NCBI RefSeq assembly: GCF_002243645.1
Contig: NZ_CP017704.1
Coordinates: 2,684,001-2,748,000, forward strand
DNA: 64,000 nucleotides
Direction: 5' to 3'
DNA from: Peribacillus simplex NBRC 15720 = DSM 1321
Lineage (GTDB): Bacteria; Bacillota; Bacilli; Bacillales; DSM-1321
The stretch's first letter is position 1, and every line of letters starts with the position of its first letter. Positions 52,148 through 63,428 of this stretch are shown one piece after another. The notes below the pieces were generated by a model. It was not told the DNA's origin. It saw nothing but the letters and a program-made list of their open reading frames with translations, and did no database searches. Position numbers and translations under genes: made by a program.

Positions 52148-54283
52148 ATGGAAATGAATGGTTTACTGTGGATCAACTTAGTTGCGTTCCTGCTTGTAAC
52201 CGCTTACGCCGCCGGTTTGTTTGTCTATTTGATAAAGACTCGTATAGCTTATATAAAACTGGGCAAAAAAGTGGAATTCGATAACCGTGTGAAAGATCGT
52301 CTTGTTAAAATAGGGGTTTATGTATTTGGACAGAAGAAGCTCTTTAAAGATAAAAAGAGCGGGATCATTCATGCCATGTTATTTTATGGTTTCATCTTAG
52401 TGCAATTTGGGGCACTTGACTTTTTCGTTAAAGGCTTAAGACCGGGGTGGCATTTACCGTTTGGCCCTGTTTATCCGGCCTTTACTTTCTTCCAGGAAAT
52501 TGTGACGCTTACCGTTCTTGTTGCAATCCTATGGGCGGCATACCGCCGTTATGTCGAAAAGCTCGTTCGCTTGAAAAGGGATTTCAAAGCAGGTTTGGTT
52601 GTCATCTTCATTACCGGTATCATGATTACCGTATTACTGGGGAATGGAATGGGAATGATCTGGCATGGACACGATGCAACTTGGTCAGAGCCAGTCGCAT
52701 CAAGCATCGCTTTCCTATTCGGCTGGATGGGGACAACAGCGGCAACAGTCGTTTTTTATGTAGCTTGGTGGCTGCATTTACTGATCATATTATCTTTCCT
52801 TGTTTATATCCCGCAATCTAAGCATGCTCACTTGATTGCCGGTCCGATAAATGTATTCCTGAATCGCCTGGACAATCCGGGGAAATTGAAACCGGTTGAT
52901 TTGGAAGAAGAGGTTCTCGACAAAGAAGGCAATCAATATTACGGTGCCAAATATATAGAAGATTTGACGCAGTATCAAATGGTGGACTTCTATGCCTGCG
53001 TGGAGTGCGGGCGCTGTACGAATATGTGCCCGGCTACAGGTACCGGTAAAATGCTGTCACCGATGGATATCATAATCAAGATGCGTGACCATTTAACAAA
53101 TACAGGCGCTGCCGTTACAACGAAGCAGCCATGGGTGCCATCCTTTGTTTTTGGAAATACGAACGGAAATAAGATTGCTTTGGCTGGTGCCGCGCAGGGG
53201 GCGCAGGAATCTGCTGCAGCAACCGAAGCTTACAGTCCGAGCCTGATTGGTGAAGTCATTACGGAAGAAGAACTTTGGGCATGTACCACTTGCCGGAACT
53301 GTGAAGATCAATGCCCTGTAATGAATGAACATGTCGACAAAATCATCGATATGCGCCGTTATCTAGTGTTGACAGAGGGCAGACTTGATCCTGATGCGCA
53401 ACGTGCCATGACGAATATAGAGCGACAAGGAAACCCGTGGGGACTGAACCGTAAAGAGAGAGAAGGTTGGCGAAGCCTTCGGGAAGATGTCAGCGTCCCT
53501 ACCGTGAAGGAATTACAAAAGGCAGACGAAGAATTCGAGTATTTATTCTGGGTAGGTTCAATGGGGTCGTACGATAACCGTAGCCAGAAGATTGCCCTTT
53601 CCTTTGCTAAATTATTGAATGAAGCGGGCGTCAAATTTGCAATTCTCGGAAACAAGGAGAAAAACTCAGGGGATACTCCCCGTCGATTGGGTAATGAGTT
53701 TGTTTTCCAGGAGCTTGCAATGAAAAATATAGAAGAATTCCAGAAGAATGAAATAAAGAAAATCGTAACGATCGATCCGCATGCATACAATATCTTCAAA
53801 AATGAGTATCCAGATTTTGGCTTGGAAGCGGAAGTGTATCATCATACCGAACTGTTAGCCAAACTTGTCAGTGAAGGCAGATTGGTGCCTCAGTATCCGG
53901 TGAATGAGACGATTACATTCCACGATTCCTGTTACTTGGGAAGGTACAATGAAGTTTACAGCCCGCCGCGTGAAATCTTACAATCCATTGATGGTGTGAA
54001 ACTTATTGAGATGGAGCGTAACCGTGAAAAGGGTATGTGCTGTGGAGCTGGAGGCGGTTTGATGTGGATGGAAGAGGAAACAGGAAACCGCATTAATGTG
54101 GCCCGTACCGAACAAGCGCTAGCCGTAAGTCCAACAGTGATCAGTTCAGGATGTCCTTATTGTCTGACCATGTTATCTGATGGGACGAAAGCAAAAGAAG
54201 TTGAGGAAAATGTTAAAACGTATGATGTAGCTGAACTACTCGAAAAAGCGGTCATTGGTGAAAACAAGTCGATTGCCTCTTAA
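52148..54283 (+). CDS. fadF: FadF, membrane Fe-S oxidoreductase of beta-oxidation
   Basis: A 711-residue membrane protein with an N-terminal block of about five hydrophobic segments (residues 5-245, nitrate-reductase-gamma-like). It then has two 4Fe-4S motifs (VECGRCTNMCP, TTCRNCEDQCP) and two CCG domains (FHDSCYLGRYN, GMCCGAGGGLMW, SGCPYC), as in heterodisulfide-reductase-like proteins. In B. subtilis FadF (YwjF) passes electrons from acyl-CoA dehydrogenases or ETF to the quinone pool. ATG after gaggggga. The acyl-CoA dehydrogenase genes downstream fit this role. Confidence 0.93.
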   Translation: MEMNGLLWINLVAFLLVTAYAAGLFVYLIKTRIAYIKLGKKVEFDNRVKDRLVKIGVYVFGQKKLFKDKKSGIIHAMLFYGFILVQFGALDFFVKGLRPGWHLPFGPVYPAFTFFQEIVTLTVLVAILWAAYRRYVEKLVRLKRDFKAGLVVIFITGIMITVLLGNGMGMIWHGHDATWSEPVASSIAFLFGWMGTTAATVVFYVAWWLHLLIILSFLVYIPQSKHAHLIAGPINVFLNRLDNPGKLKPVDLEEEVLDKEGNQYYGAKYIEDLTQYQMVDFYACVECGRCTNMCPATGTGKMLSPMDIIIKMRDHLTNTGAAVTTKQPWVPSFVFGNTNGNKIALAGAAQGAQESAAATEAYSPSLIGEVITEEELWACTTCRNCEDQCPVMNEHVDKIIDMRRYLVLTEGRLDPDAQRAMTNIERQGNPWGLNRKEREGWRSLREDVSVPTVKELQKADEEFEYLFWVGSMGSYDNRSQKIALSFAKLLNEAGVKFAILGNKEKNSGDTPRRLGNEFVFQELAMKNIEEFQKNEIKKIVTIDPHAYNIFKNEYPDFGLEAEVYHHTELLAKLVSEGRLVPQYPVNETITFHDSCYLGRYNEVYSPPREILQSIDGVKLIEMERNREKGMCCGAGGGLMWMEEETGNRINVARTEQALAVSPTVISSGCPYCLTMLSDGTKAKEVEENVKTYDVAELLEKAVIGENKSIAS

Positions 54284-54394
54284 TTTAAAATGGAATTGCC
54301 TGCTTCTATATGGAACGGATCAAATGGAAGCAGGCAATTTTTTATTATTTAAAAACTAAATATTTTAATTTATGTAAAAATTATGTAAGATGAT

Positions 54395-54408
54395 ATTAAG
54401 CGCTTACA
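54395..54408 (+). promoter_or_regulatory. Candidate CcpA cre site upstream of the thiolase gene
   Basis: attaagcgcttaca has the palindromic core AAGCGCTT that fits the cre consensus (TGNAARCGNWWWCA) at most positions. It lies about 64 bp before the thiolase start, so it could mediate carbon catabolite repression. This is inference. Confidence 0.5.
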
Positions 54409-54430
54409 AAACTATTTTTTTAACTCCATA

Positions 54431-54446
54431 TTGAGCGAGCGTTCAA
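54431..54446. promoter_or_regulatory. TetR-type operator upstream of the thiolase gene
   Basis: ttgagcgagcgttcaa is palindromic except for one pair and fits TGARYGnnCRTTCA, the same rule as the fadF operator. It lies 26 bp before the start of the thiolase gene. Confidence 0.65.
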
Positions 54447-54471
54447 TCAATGTTACTTAAAGGAGGAAATA

Positions 54472-55665
54472 ATGATGGCAAAAACAGTGATTATTAGTGG
54501 TGTGAGAACACCTTTTGGTAAATTTGGCGGAGGTCTTAGCAGTTTGACAGCATCACAGCTTGGCGGAATAGCAATCAAAGAGGCACTTGAGCGGGCAGGG
54601 ATTGAAGGCAGCCAGGTAGACGAGGTCATCATGGGAAATGTACTTCAAGCGGGCCAAGGACAAATACCGTCACGGCAGGCGGCTCGTCATGCCGGCATGC
54701 CTTGGGAAGTGAAAACAGAAACGATCAATAAAGTGTGCGCATCAGGACTTCGCAGTGTTACATTGGCTGATCAGATCATCCGCTTAGGTGAAGAAGAAAT
54801 CATTGTTGCCGGTGGGATGGAATCGATGAGCAATGCACCATATATTCTTCCAAAAGCGAGATGGGGCTTAAGGATGGGTGATGCACAGCTGAAGGATACA
54901 ATGATTTCGGATGGACTTAGCTGCAGCTTTACAGGCGTTCATATGGGCACTTACGGAAACAGCACGGCCGAGGATCTTGAAATCTCCCGGGAGGAACAGG
55001 ATAGCTGGGCTTATGAAAGTCATCAAAAAGCGATAAAAGCCATCGATGGCGGCATTCTTGCGGAAGAAATCGTTGCCGTACACGTCCCGGTTAGAAAAGG
55101 CGAACCAATCACCATTGAACATGATGAAGCCCCAAGAAAAGATACATCTGCTGGGAAGTTAGCTAAATTAGGCCCAGCTTTTAATAACGAGGGCACCATA
55201 ACGGCAGGAAATGCACCAGGCGTCAATGATGGTGCAGGAGCACTTGTATTGATGAGTGAGGAACGTGCGGAAAAAGAAGGGAAAACGCCTTTTGCTTATA
55301 TATTAGCTCATGCTGAAGTGGCTGTAGAGGCGAAGGACTTCCCTAAGACACCAGGTTTGGTTATAAATGAACTCCTGAAGAAGACGGGTAAATCTATAGA
55401 GGATATTGATCTATTTGAGGTGAACGAAGCATTTGCAGCTGTGGCACTCGCCAGTGGGAAAATTGCCAACATTGAGCCGGGAAAAGTGAATGTTAACGGA
55501 GGGGCTGTTGCATTAGGTCATCCAATCGGGGCGAGCGGGGCACGCATCATCATCACGCTGATGCATGAATTGAAACGCCGTGGAGGAGGATTAGGCATTG
55601 CAGCGATCTGCAGTGGCGGCGGGCAGGGAGATGCCATACTAATCGAAGTGCCAAAGCAAGGATGA
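54472..55665 (+). CDS. mmgA: Acetyl-CoA C-acetyltransferase (thiolase)
   Basis: A 397-residue thiolase that splits acetoacetyl-CoA or forms it. Active Cys lies in [10 protein letters not shown], the later residues in [19 protein letters not shown] and [10 protein letters not shown]. subtilis MmgA is the best match by gene order (mmgA–mmgB–mmgC here as thiolase, 3-hydroxybutyryl-CoA dehydrogenase and acyl-CoA dehydrogenase). Two adjacent ATG codons (54472, 54475) follow aaggagg; either may be used. The promoter region has a TetR-type operator and a cre-like site. Confidence 0.9.
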   Translation: MMAKTVIISGVRTPFGKFGGGLSSLTASQLGGIAIKEALERAGIEGSQVDEVIMGNVLQAGQGQIPSRQAARHAGMPWEVKTETINKVCASGLRSVTLADQIIRLGEEEIIVAGGMESMSNAPYILPKARWGLRMGDAQLKDTMISDGLSCSFTGVHMGTYGNSTAEDLEISREEQDSWAYESHQKAIKAIDGGILAEEIVAVHVPVRKGEPITIEHDEAPRKDTSAGKLAKLGPAFNNEGTITAGNAPGVNDGAGALVLMSEERAEKEGKTPFAYILAHAEVAVEAKDFPKTPGLVINELLKKTGKSIEDIDLFEVNEAFAAVALASGKIANIEPGKVNVNGGAVALGHPIGASGARIIITLMHELKRRGGGLGIAAICSGGGQGDAILIEVPKQG

Positions 55666-55695
55666 TAGTTTCATAGATAATGAGGAGGGATTTTC

Positions 55696-56547
55696 ATGAG
55701 CATTCAAAAAGTGATGGTCATTGGCGCGGGACAGATGGGTTCTGGCATTGCCCAGGTTTGCGCAATGAGCGGTTATGAGGTTCTTTTACACGATTTAAAA
55801 GATGAATATGTAGAAAAGGGGTTAGGGACAATTACCAAGAACCTTTCCCGGCAAGTTGAAAAAGGGAAAATGGAATCCGAGGAGAAAGATTCAATCCTTT
55901 CCCGGTTGACTTCATCGACGGGTTTGAAAAATGCGGCTGCGGTAGATTTAGTGATTGAAGCGGCTGTGGAAAATATGGAGATAAAAACAAAAATTTTCGC
56001 AGAGTTGGATGAAATCACGCCACAACATGTAATTCTTGCATCCAATACTTCTTCACTTCCGATTACAGAGATAGCAGCTGCTACAAAAAGACCGGATAAG
56101 GTAATTGGCATGCATTTTATGAACCCAGTGCCAGTCATGAAGCTCGTTGAGATCATCCGCGGACTCGCTACAGCGGATGAAGTGTATAAAAAGGTTGAAA
56201 ATATGGCCGAAACCTTGAACAAGGTACCGGTGGAAGTCAATGATTTCCCGGGTTTTGTAGCGAATCGGATTTTGATGCCGATGATCAATGAGGCCATTTA
56301 TACCCTTTATGAGGGCGTTGCCACTAAAGAGGCGATTGATGATGTGATGAAGCTAGGAATGAACCATCCGATGGGCCCGCTTACGCTAGCTGACTTCATT
56401 GGGCTCGACACATGCTTATACATAATGGAAACCCTTCATCAAGGGTTGGGAGACGATAAATACCGACCGTGTCCCCTGTTAAGGAAATATGTAAAAGCTG
56501 GATGGCTAGGCAAGAAGTCAGGACGGGGCTTTTACGAATATAACTAA
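55696..56547 (+). CDS. mmgB: 3-hydroxybutyryl-CoA dehydrogenase
   Basis: A 283-residue NAD-dependent enzyme. The dinucleotide fold is [19 protein letters not shown]; the active His is in [14 protein letters not shown], followed by [12 protein letters not shown] and the C-terminal [15 protein letters not shown]. It reverses the acetoacetyl-CoA step of beta-oxidation with the preceding thiolase. ATG after gaggaggga, 31 bp past the thiolase stop. Confidence 0.93.
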   Translation: MSIQKVMVIGAGQMGSGIAQVCAMSGYEVLLHDLKDEYVEKGLGTITKNLSRQVEKGKMESEEKDSILSRLTSSTGLKNAAAVDLVIEAAVENMEIKTKIFAELDEITPQHVILASNTSSLPITEIAAATKRPDKVIGMHFMNPVPVMKLVEIIRGLATADEVYKKVENMAETLNKVPVEVNDFPGFVANRILMPMINEAIYTLYEGVATKEAIDDVMKLGMNHPMGPLTLADFIGLDTCLYIMETLHQGLGDDKYRPCPLLRKYVKAGWLGKKSGRGFYEYN

Positions 56548-56582
56548 TCATAGAAAGATGTGCAGCTAGGGAGGAATGAAGG

Positions 56583-57719
56583 ATGGATTTCAGGTTTACA
56601 GAAGAACAGGAAATGATGCGGAAAATGGTAAGCGCTTTTGCGGAGAATGAGATTACCCCTCATATCGAGGCAATGGAAACAGGCGTGTTTCCAAAAACGA
56701 TTCTGCAAAAAATGGGTGAGCTTGGTTTGATGGGAATCCCGATTTCAGAAGAATACGGTGGAGCGGGTATGGACTTCATGTCTTATATCATCGCCATCAA
56801 TGAGATTTCCAAAGTAAGTCCAACTCTTGGTGTCATACTGTCCGTTCATACTTCTGTTGGAACAAATCCAATCGTTTATTTTGGAACGGAAGAGCAGAAG
56901 CGAAAGTATGTGCCTAAGTTAGCCGCTGGTAAATATTTAGGCGCCTTTTGCTTGACTGAGCAAAGCTCAGGTTCCGATGCTGCGAGTTTGAAATCGAAGG
57001 CAGTGGCAGTAAAGGAAGGCGGAGAATATCGAATAAATGGGTCCAAGGTTTTTATCACCAATGGTGGGGAAGCGGATGTGTTTATTGTTTTTGCTTCAAC
57101 CGACCCTCAGAAGGGAAGCAAGGGAATCTCTGCTTTTATCGTAGAAAAAGGGACGCCAGGCTTAATCATCGGTAAAGATGAACGTAAAATGGGTCTTCAT
57201 GGATCGAGCACTGTACAGGTGACGTTCGAGGATATGAAAGTGCCTGATGCCAATCTCTTAGGCAAAGAAGGTGAAGGCTTTAAGATCGCAATGGCCAACT
57301 TGGATGCTGGAAGGATAGGCATTGCTGCTCAAGCTCTGGGAATTGCAGAAGGCGCCATGGAACATGCTGTTCAATATGCAAAAGACAGAGTTCAATTTGG
57401 CAAACCTATTGCAGCACAACAGGGGATTGGTTTCAAGCTTGCTGAAATGGCAACGAGTATAGAAGCTTCAAGGTTACTCGTGTATCGCGCGGCGTTTTTA
57501 CGCTCACAGGGATTGAAGTGCGGTAAAGAGGCGGCAATGGCTAAGTTATTCGCTTCGAGGACGGCTGTTGATGTGGCGATAGAAGCAGTCCAAGTGTTCG
57601 GAGGCTATGGATATACGATGGAATATCCGGTCGAACGCTATTTCAGGGATGCAAAGGTAACTGAAATTTATGAGGGTACCAGCGAAATACAGAGAATGGT
57701 CATCAGTAAGAATCTATAA
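56583..57719 (+). CDS. mmgC: Short-chain acyl-CoA dehydrogenase
   Basis: A 378-residue FAD enzyme oxidising a short-chain acyl-CoA. Signatures: [16 protein letters not shown] (flavin site), the catalytic Glu in [16 protein letters not shown], and [17 protein letters not shown]. subtilis MmgC (379) is the closest by context. It is paralogous to AcdA, the following gene, at roughly half of positions. ATG after gggaggaatg. Confidence 0.9.
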   Translation: MDFRFTEEQEMMRKMVSAFAENEITPHIEAMETGVFPKTILQKMGELGLMGIPISEEYGGAGMDFMSYIIAINEISKVSPTLGVILSVHTSVGTNPIVYFGTEEQKRKYVPKLAAGKYLGAFCLTEQSSGSDAASLKSKAVAVKEGGEYRINGSKVFITNGGEADVFIVFASTDPQKGSKGISAFIVEKGTPGLIIGKDERKMGLHGSSTVQVTFEDMKVPDANLLGKEGEGFKIAMANLDAGRIGIAAQALGIAEGAMEHAVQYAKDRVQFGKPIAAQQGIGFKLAEMATSIEASRLLVYRAAFLRSQGLKCGKEAAMAKLFASRTAVDVAIEAVQVFGGYGYTMEYPVERYFRDAKVTEIYEGTSEIQRMVISKNL

Positions 57720-57745
57720 TTACGAAAAATTTGGGGGGCATAGTC

Positions 57746-58885
57746 ATGCAATTTAAACTAACGGAAGAACATGAAATGATCAGGAAAATGGTGCGGAACT
57801 TTGCCCAGAATGAAGTGGCTCCTACAGCTGCCGAGAGGGATGAAGAAGAACGATTTGACCGTGAAATTTTTGACAAAATGGCTGAACTTGGATTGACTGG
57901 GATTCCGTGGCCGGAGGAATACGGCGGAATTGGAAGCGACTACTTGGCGTATTGTATTGCGATTGAGGAACTTTCCCGCGTATGCGCTTCTACTGGAGTG
58001 ACTTTATCAGCCCATACTTCACTTGCAGGATGGCCGATATATAAATTTGGATCTGAAGAACAAAAACAAAAATACCTTCGCCCGATGGCACAGGGTGAAA
58101 AAATCGGTGCATACGGCCTGACCGAACCTAGCTCAGGCTCAGACGCAGGCGGTATGAGAACGACTGCAAAGCTTGTAGGTGATGAATATATTATCAGCGG
58201 TTCAAAAATCTTCATTACGAACGGCGGGATTGCTGATACCTATGTTGTCTTTGCATTGACTGACCCTGAATCGAAACAAAAAGGAACGAGTGCCTTTATC
58301 ATTGAAAAAGATTTCCCGGGTTTTAGTGTCGGCAAAAAAGAGAAGAAGCTGGGGATCCGTTCATCACCGACCACGGAAATCATTTTTGATGAATGCCGAG
58401 TGCCTAAAGAAAATCTCCTTGGTAAAGAAGGAGAGGGCTTTAAAATAGCGATGATGACACTTGATGGCGGACGTAACGGAATTGCCGCCCAGGCTGTTGG
58501 GATCGCCCAAGGTGCATTGGATGCCGCGGTGGATTATGCAAAAGAGCGCGTCCAATTTGGCAAGCCAATTTCTGCACAGCAAGGAATCGGTTTTAAATTG
58601 GCGGATATGGCAACCGGTGTCGAAGCATCTAGACTATTAACCTATCAGGCTGCATGGTTGGAATCTGTGGGCCTTCCATATGGAAAAGAGTCGGCAATGT
58701 CCAAACTTTTTGCTGGAGATACAGCCATGAAAGTGACGACAGAAGCCGTGCAGGTCTTTGGAGGCTATGGATATACAAAGGATTATCCTGTAGAACGGTA
58801 TATGCGTGATGCGAAAATCACCCAAATCTACGAAGGTACGCAGGAAATTCAAAAGCTGGTCATCTCACGGATGATTACTAAATAG
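57746..58885 (+). CDS. acdA: Acyl-CoA dehydrogenase AcdA
   Basis: A 379-residue FAD-linked dehydrogenase. Motifs [16 protein letters not shown] and [18 protein letters not shown] (Glu catalytic). B. subtilis AcdA is the same length and also follows fadF; there rpoE comes next. ATG 57746, 7 bp after gggggg, is preferred to a TTG five codons earlier. Branched-chain or butyryl substrates are likely given icmF downstream, but chain length is not decided by the visible sequence. Confidence 0.9.
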   Translation: MQFKLTEEHEMIRKMVRNFAQNEVAPTAAERDEEERFDREIFDKMAELGLTGIPWPEEYGGIGSDYLAYCIAIEELSRVCASTGVTLSAHTSLAGWPIYKFGSEEQKQKYLRPMAQGEKIGAYGLTEPSSGSDAGGMRTTAKLVGDEYIISGSKIFITNGGIADTYVVFALTDPESKQKGTSAFIIEKDFPGFSVGKKEKKLGIRSSPTTEIIFDECRVPKENLLGKEGEGFKIAMMTLDGGRNGIAAQAVGIAQGALDAAVDYAKERVQFGKPISAQQGIGFKLADMATGVEASRLLTYQAAWLESVGLPYGKESAMSKLFAGDTAMKVTTEAVQVFGGYGYTKDYPVERYMRDAKITQIYEGTQEIQKLVISRMITK

Positions 58886-58986
58886 GATTGAAATTGAGGT
58901 TTTCCGATGAGGCACCCACCCTTGCCGGAATACCCTTTTCAATTTCTTTGGAAATAAAATGATGGGATTCAAAAAGGAGTTTGAAA

Positions 58987-59637
58987 ATGGAAAAAAGAGA
59001 AGTTCTTGCGTCGGTGAAGGATGAGCGGTTGGTAGAAAAAAGGCGTACACAAATGATTAAAGGGGCGGTGACCCTTTTTAAGGAAAAGGGATTTCACCGT
59101 ACGACAACCCGGGAAATAGCCAAAGCGGCTGGCTTTAGTATTGGCACGCTATACGAGTATATCCGAACCAAGGAAGATATATTATACCTCGTCTGTGACT
59201 TTATCTACGATGAAGTCCAGGAAAAGCTTCAGAAAGAAATAGATCAGAGCGATGGGACACTTGAAAGCTTGAAGCTTACGATCGCCTATTTTTATAAAGT
59301 GATGGATGATATGCAAGACGAAGTGCTGGTCATGTATCAAGAGGTGAAAGCACTGACGAAAGATGCTTTACCTTATGTATTGAATAAAGAACTTCGGATG
59401 GTCGGCATGTTTGAAAAGGTGATAACGAAATGTGTTGAGAATGGGGAGCTCCTGTTGACGGCAAAACAAATAAGCCTTGTTTCTCATAATATTTTCGTTC
59501 AGGGACAGATGTGGAGTTTTAGAAGGTGGGCATTGCATAAAGAGTATACGCTTCAAGAATATGTTGAACTGCAGACGCAATTATTGATTCATAATATCTC
59601 GCTTCAGAAAAACACTGAAATAAATTCGTTTCAATAA
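58987..59637 (+). CDS. TetR family transcriptional regulator of the acyl-CoA operon
   Basis: A 216-residue TetR protein. The N-terminal helix-turn-helix is [46 protein letters not shown]. The C-terminal ligand domain is helical and unlike B. subtilis FadR. ATG 58987, 7 bp after aaaaggag, is chosen over TTG 58981. It sits between acdA and icmF, so it likely controls this acyl-CoA block, perhaps through TGARYGnnCRTTCA sites at 52062 and 54431. The ligand would be an acyl-CoA by analogy with FadR. No site of this kind is seen in its own short upstream gap. Confidence 0.88.
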   Translation: MEKREVLASVKDERLVEKRRTQMIKGAVTLFKEKGFHRTTTREIAKAAGFSIGTLYEYIRTKEDILYLVCDFIYDEVQEKLQKEIDQSDGTLESLKLTIAYFYKVMDDMQDEVLVMYQEVKALTKDALPYVLNKELRMVGMFEKVITKCVENGELLLTAKQISLVSHNIFVQGQMWSFRRWALHKEYTLQEYVELQTQLLIHNISLQKNTEINSFQ

Positions 59638-59648
59638 GGAGGAGCTCA

Positions 59649-62600
59649 ATGGGTACAGTTGAGGTGTATAAACCGAAAAACCATATCAGATTCGTGACAG
59701 CTTCGAGTTTATTTGATGGACATGATGCATCTATCAACATCATGCGGAGGATCCTTCAGTCCAGCGGCGCGGAAGTTATTCACCTGGGACATAATCGCTC
59801 GGTGGAAGAGATCGTGAATGCGGCCATCCAGGAAGATGTCCAAGGCATAGCGATGTCATCCTATCAAGGCGGACATGTGGAATATTTCAAATATATGTAT
59901 GACCTGTTGAAGGAAAAGGGAGCCGAGCACATTCGGATTTTTGCCGGCGGTGGCGGGGTCATCATTCCGAGGGAAATCAAGGAACTCCATGATTATGGGA
60001 TTGCCCGTATCTTCTCCCCTGATGAAGGGCGGGAATATGGGCTTCAGGGCATGATAAATGTATTGATGGAGGAGTGTGATTTCTCGACTGTCAAACCATC
60101 TTTACAGGAGCGCTTTGATGAACTGGTTGCAGGGGGGACAAATGCCATTGCCCAATTTATTACCTTTGCCGAAAATAGACTGGATGCTTCACAGGAAACA
60201 GCGGCCGCGGTGGAGAGTCTTTTTGAGCAGATCAAGACTTCCGAAAAGAAAGTTCCTGTTCTGGGAATTACAGGGACCGGTGGCGCTGGAAAAAGTTCAT
60301 TGACTGATGAATTGATACGAAGGTTCATTAACGAAATTCCAGACGAGAAAGTCGCCATTCTATCTGTAGACCCGACCAAACAGAAAACGGGCGGTGCCCT
60401 GCTTGGTGACAGGATCCGAATGAACTCGATCTTTTCTGAGCGTGTTTATATGCGGAGCCTAGCCACGCGCCATTCAAAAAGTGAGTTGTCTTTGGCAATA
60501 AAAGATGCCATTTCAGTCGTGAAGGCAGCTGGCTTCGATTTAATCATCGTCGAAACGAGCGGAATTGGTCAGGGGGATGCAGAAATTGCTGAGATATGCG
60601 ATGTATCCATGTATGTAATGACGAGTGAATTTGGTGCTCCTTCGCAACTTGAAAAAATCGATATGATTGATTATGCAGACTTGATAGTCATTAACAAATA
60701 CGAGCGCAAAGGCTCCGAGGATGCAAAAAACCAAGTTCAAAAGCAATACCAAAGAAGCCGTACACTTTTTGACCAAGATCCATCTGAAATGCCAGTATAT
60801 GGTACAATCGCTTCCCAATTCAATGACCCAGGCACCAATGCATTATTCGCTGCACTGATTGAAAAGCTTAATGAAAAATCAGGGACGGGATGGAGTACGT
60901 CCTTTTCGAAAGAAGCGGATGTTTACAAGCAAAATGTCATCATTCCTACTGACCGTCGGTATTATCTACGTGAAATCAGTGATACGGTCAGATCGTATCA
61001 TAAGCGTGCGGCTGAACAAGTACGTATTGCCCGGAGGCTTTTCCAACTTGAAGGAGCAATTGATGCAATAAAGGAAAATGATAACAACGACGATATGGTG
61101 GCTTCTTTAGAAAAACTGAAAAAGGAAACCGCTTCGAATTTATCACCTGAATCTAAAAAAATCCTTTCTGGGTGGATGGATTTAAAAGAAAAGTATGCAG
61201 GGGAGCAGTTTGTAACGAAAGTCAGGGATAAAGAAATCGTCACAAAGCTGAAAACTAAAAGTTTATCAGGTTTAATGATTCCGAGAGTATCACTGCCTAA
61301 ATATGTGGATTATGGAGAGATCTTAGGATGGGTATTCCGTGAGAACGTTCCGGGATTCTTTCCTTACACAGCGGGAGTCTTTCCATTCAAGCGTGAAGGG
61401 GAAGACCCGAAGCGGCAATTTGCCGGTGAAGGATCGCCCGACCGAACCAACAGGCGTTTCCATTATTTATCAAAGGATGATAATGCTAAACGGCTAAGTA
61501 CGGCTTTCGATTCTGTAACTTTATATGGCGAGGACCCTGATCACCGGCCTGATATCTATGGAAAGGTAGGGGAAAGCGGAGTCAGCATCTGTACGTTGGA
61601 TGACATGAAAAAGCTGTATGCAGGCTTTGACCTTTGCCACCCCTCAACCTCTGTATCAATGACCATCAATGGACCGGCACCAATCATTTTGGCCATGTAT
61701 ATGAATACTGCAGTCGATCAGCAGATTCAACGGAAAGAAGAAGAGTTAGGCCGTCCCCTTACGGATGCCGAGGCTGAAGAAGTGCAGGCTTTTACCCTTC
61801 AAACGGTACGCGGAACTGTTCAAGCGGATATTCTGAAAGAGGACCAAGGTCAGAATACATGCATCTTCTCTACGGAATTTGCTTTAAGGTTAATGGGGGA
61901 CATTCAAGCATATTTCATTGATCGGAAAGTCAGGAACTACTACTCTGTATCCATTTCTGGCTATCACATTGCAGAAGCGGGTGCCAACCCCATTTCACAG
62001 CTGGCTTTTACATTAGCTAATGGCTTTACTTACATCGAATATTATTTAAGTCGCGGAATGAATATTGATGACTTTGCCCCGAATTTGTCGTTCTTCTTCT
62101 CAAATGGGCTCGACCCGGAATATACGGTTATCGGGAGGGTGGCAAGAAGGATTTGGGCGACAGTCATGCGGGATAAATATGGTGCGAATGACCGTAGCCA
62201 GAAGCTCAAATACCATATACAGACTTCTGGGCGCTCCCTTCATGCGCAAGAAATTGATTTTAATGATATCAGAACGACACTTCAGGCATTAATGGCACTA
62301 CAGGACAACTGTAACTCCCTGCATACTAATGCGTATGATGAAGCCATCACGACCCCTACTGAAGAATCCGTGCGCCGGGCAATGGCCATACAAATGATCA
62401 TTACAAAGGAGCATGGTCTCTCAAAAAATGAAAATCCGATGCAAGGTGCCTTCATCGTAGAGGAATTGACGGATCTGGTTGAAGAGGCCGTACTGCAAGA
62501 GTTCGATCGCATCAATGATCGAGGCGGTGTGCTGGGGGCAATGGAGACGCAGTATCAGCGCGGGAAAATCCAGGATGAATCGATGCATTACGAAATGAAA

Positions 62601-62915
62601 AAGCATACGGGAGAATTGCCGATCATTGGTGTCAATACCTATTTGAACCCAAACCCTCCTTCCGAAGAAGCAGTGAACAGCATGGAAATTGCCCGTGCAA
62701 CAAAGGAAGAAAAGGAAGGGCAAATCATAAATCTCCGGGCATTCCAGGAAAGAAATGAGGCGTTCACGGATGAGGCGCTAACTAAACTGAAATTGGCAGC
62801 CATGAATGGGGAAAATATCTTTGCTGAACTCATGAACTGCGTGAGAGTGGCCAGTCTGGGTCAGATAACGAGGGCGCTATATGATGTAGGCGGTCAATAT
62901 CGAAGAAATATGTAA
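59649..62915 (+). CDS. icmF: Fused isobutyryl-CoA mutase (IcmF)
   Basis: A 1088-residue adenosylcobalamin enzyme that interconverts isobutyryl-CoA and n-butyryl-CoA. Residues 10-140 are the B12-binding domain with His25 in [12 protein letters not shown] as the lower ligand; residues about 195-420 are the MeaI-type G protein chaperone (Walker [13 protein letters not shown] at 206-217, later [11 protein letters not shown]); residues about 520-1088 are the mutase barrel ([17 protein letters not shown] and [10 protein letters not shown]). This B12–GTPase–mutase order is diagnostic of IcmF. An aaggagg site precedes ATG, and 11 bp separate it from the tetR gene. Its cofactor can come from the riboswitch operon in the same window. 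Confidence 0.97.
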   Translation: MGTVEVYKPKNHIRFVTASSLFDGHDASINIMRRILQSSGAEVIHLGHNRSVEEIVNAAIQEDVQGIAMSSYQGGHVEYFKYMYDLLKEKGAEHIRIFAGGGGVIIPREIKELHDYGIARIFSPDEGREYGLQGMINVLMEECDFSTVKPSLQERFDELVAGGTNAIAQFITFAENRLDASQETAAAVESLFEQIKTSEKKVPVLGITGTGGAGKSSLTDELIRRFINEIPDEKVAILSVDPTKQKTGGALLGDRIRMNSIFSERVYMRSLATRHSKSELSLAIKDAISVVKAAGFDLIIVETSGIGQGDAEIAEICDVSMYVMTSEFGAPSQLEKIDMIDYADLIVINKYERKGSEDAKNQVQKQYQRSRTLFDQDPSEMPVYGTIASQFNDPGTNALFAALIEKLNEKSGTGWSTSFSKEADVYKQNVIIPTDRRYYLREISDTVRSYHKRAAEQVRIARRLFQLEGAIDAIKENDNNDDMVASLEKLKKETASNLSPESKKILSGWMDLKEKYAGEQFVTKVRDKEIVTKLKTKSLSGLMIPRVSLPKYVDYGEILGWVFRENVPGFFPYTAGVFPFKREGEDPKRQFAGEGSPDRTNRRFHYLSKDDNAKRLSTAFDSVTLYGEDPDHRPDIYGKVGESGVSICTLDDMKKLYAGFDLCHPSTSVSMTINGPAPIILAMYMNTAVDQQIQRKEEELGRPLTDAEAEEVQAFTLQTVRGTVQADILKEDQGQNTCIFSTEFALRLMGDIQAYFIDRKVRNYYSVSISGYHIAEAGANPISQLAFTLANGFTYIEYYLSRGMNIDDFAPNLSFFFSNGLDPEYTVIGRVARRIWATVMRDKYGANDRSQKLKYHIQTSGRSLHAQEIDFNDIRTTLQALMALQDNCNSLHTNAYDEAITTPTEESVRRAMAIQMIITKEHGLSKNENPMQGAFIVEELTDLVEEAVLQEFDRINDRGGVLGAMETQYQRGKIQDESMHYEMKKHTGELPIIGVNTYLNPNPPSEEAVNSMEIARATKEEKEGQIINLRAFQERNEAFTDEALTKLKLAAMNGENIFAELMNCVRVASLGQITRALYDVGGQYRRNM

Positions 62916-62917
62916 AC

Positions 62918-62958
62918 TAAGAAGGGGGCTCCGAACGTTTAGGGGCCTCTTTTTTAAA
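62918..62958 (+). terminator. Terminator of the acyl-CoA/icmF operon
   Basis: aagaagggggctcc pairs, with G-T wobbles, with ggggcctctttttt, giving a T-rich end just after icmF. Confidence 0.7.
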
Positions 62959-63053
62959 TAATTTCCGTCTTTTTTAACAAAATGAAGATTTTACCTTATA
63001 ATTATTTGGAAAAGGGGTAAAAATGAAGAATCAGCCCTATTGGAGTTGAGAAA

Positions 63054-63215
63054 ATGAACCTGAAAATGATTGGATTAATCATAGGTTACATTCTTGCCAT
63101 CATTTTTTTATTTGAGCTGTATGAGCATCAACTGGGAGCCATTTCTTTTTTTATCCTGACTGTTGTCTTTTTTACGGCAGCCTACCGTCAGAAATCCAAA
63201 AAGAAAAAGGAATGA
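63054..63215 (+). CDS. Small membrane protein, 53 residues
   Basis: An unrecognised gene between icmF and rpoE. The product starts MNLKMIGLIIGYILAIIFLF and continues ELYEHQLGAISFFILTVVFF, giving two membrane helices, and ends in a basic YRQKSKKKKE tail. ATG is 8 bp after ggag. An 8-codon frame (MKNQPYWS) begins at 63023 after aaggggt and ends 4 bp before this ATG, so translation may be coupled. Hydrophobic and codon pattern support a real gene. No function is known. Confidence 0.65.
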   Translation: MNLKMIGLIIGYILAIIFLFELYEHQLGAISFFILTVVFFTAAYRQKSKKKKE

Positions 63216-63428
63216 TTTTATCTTTTAGTGTTTCCTGTGAATGATAGACAATAAGGTAAATCTGTGAAAGTATCATATAGAACTAGCATAAACCCATTTA
63301 GATTGTTTATAATGGAGTATATGTCTAGCAGGAATTGTCGTTATTTTATCGAACTACTGTTTTAGATTATTTTTTTATGTGAAAAAACACGGAATTTAGT
63401 GTTTGAATAGAGAAGGGAAGTGCGGAAT

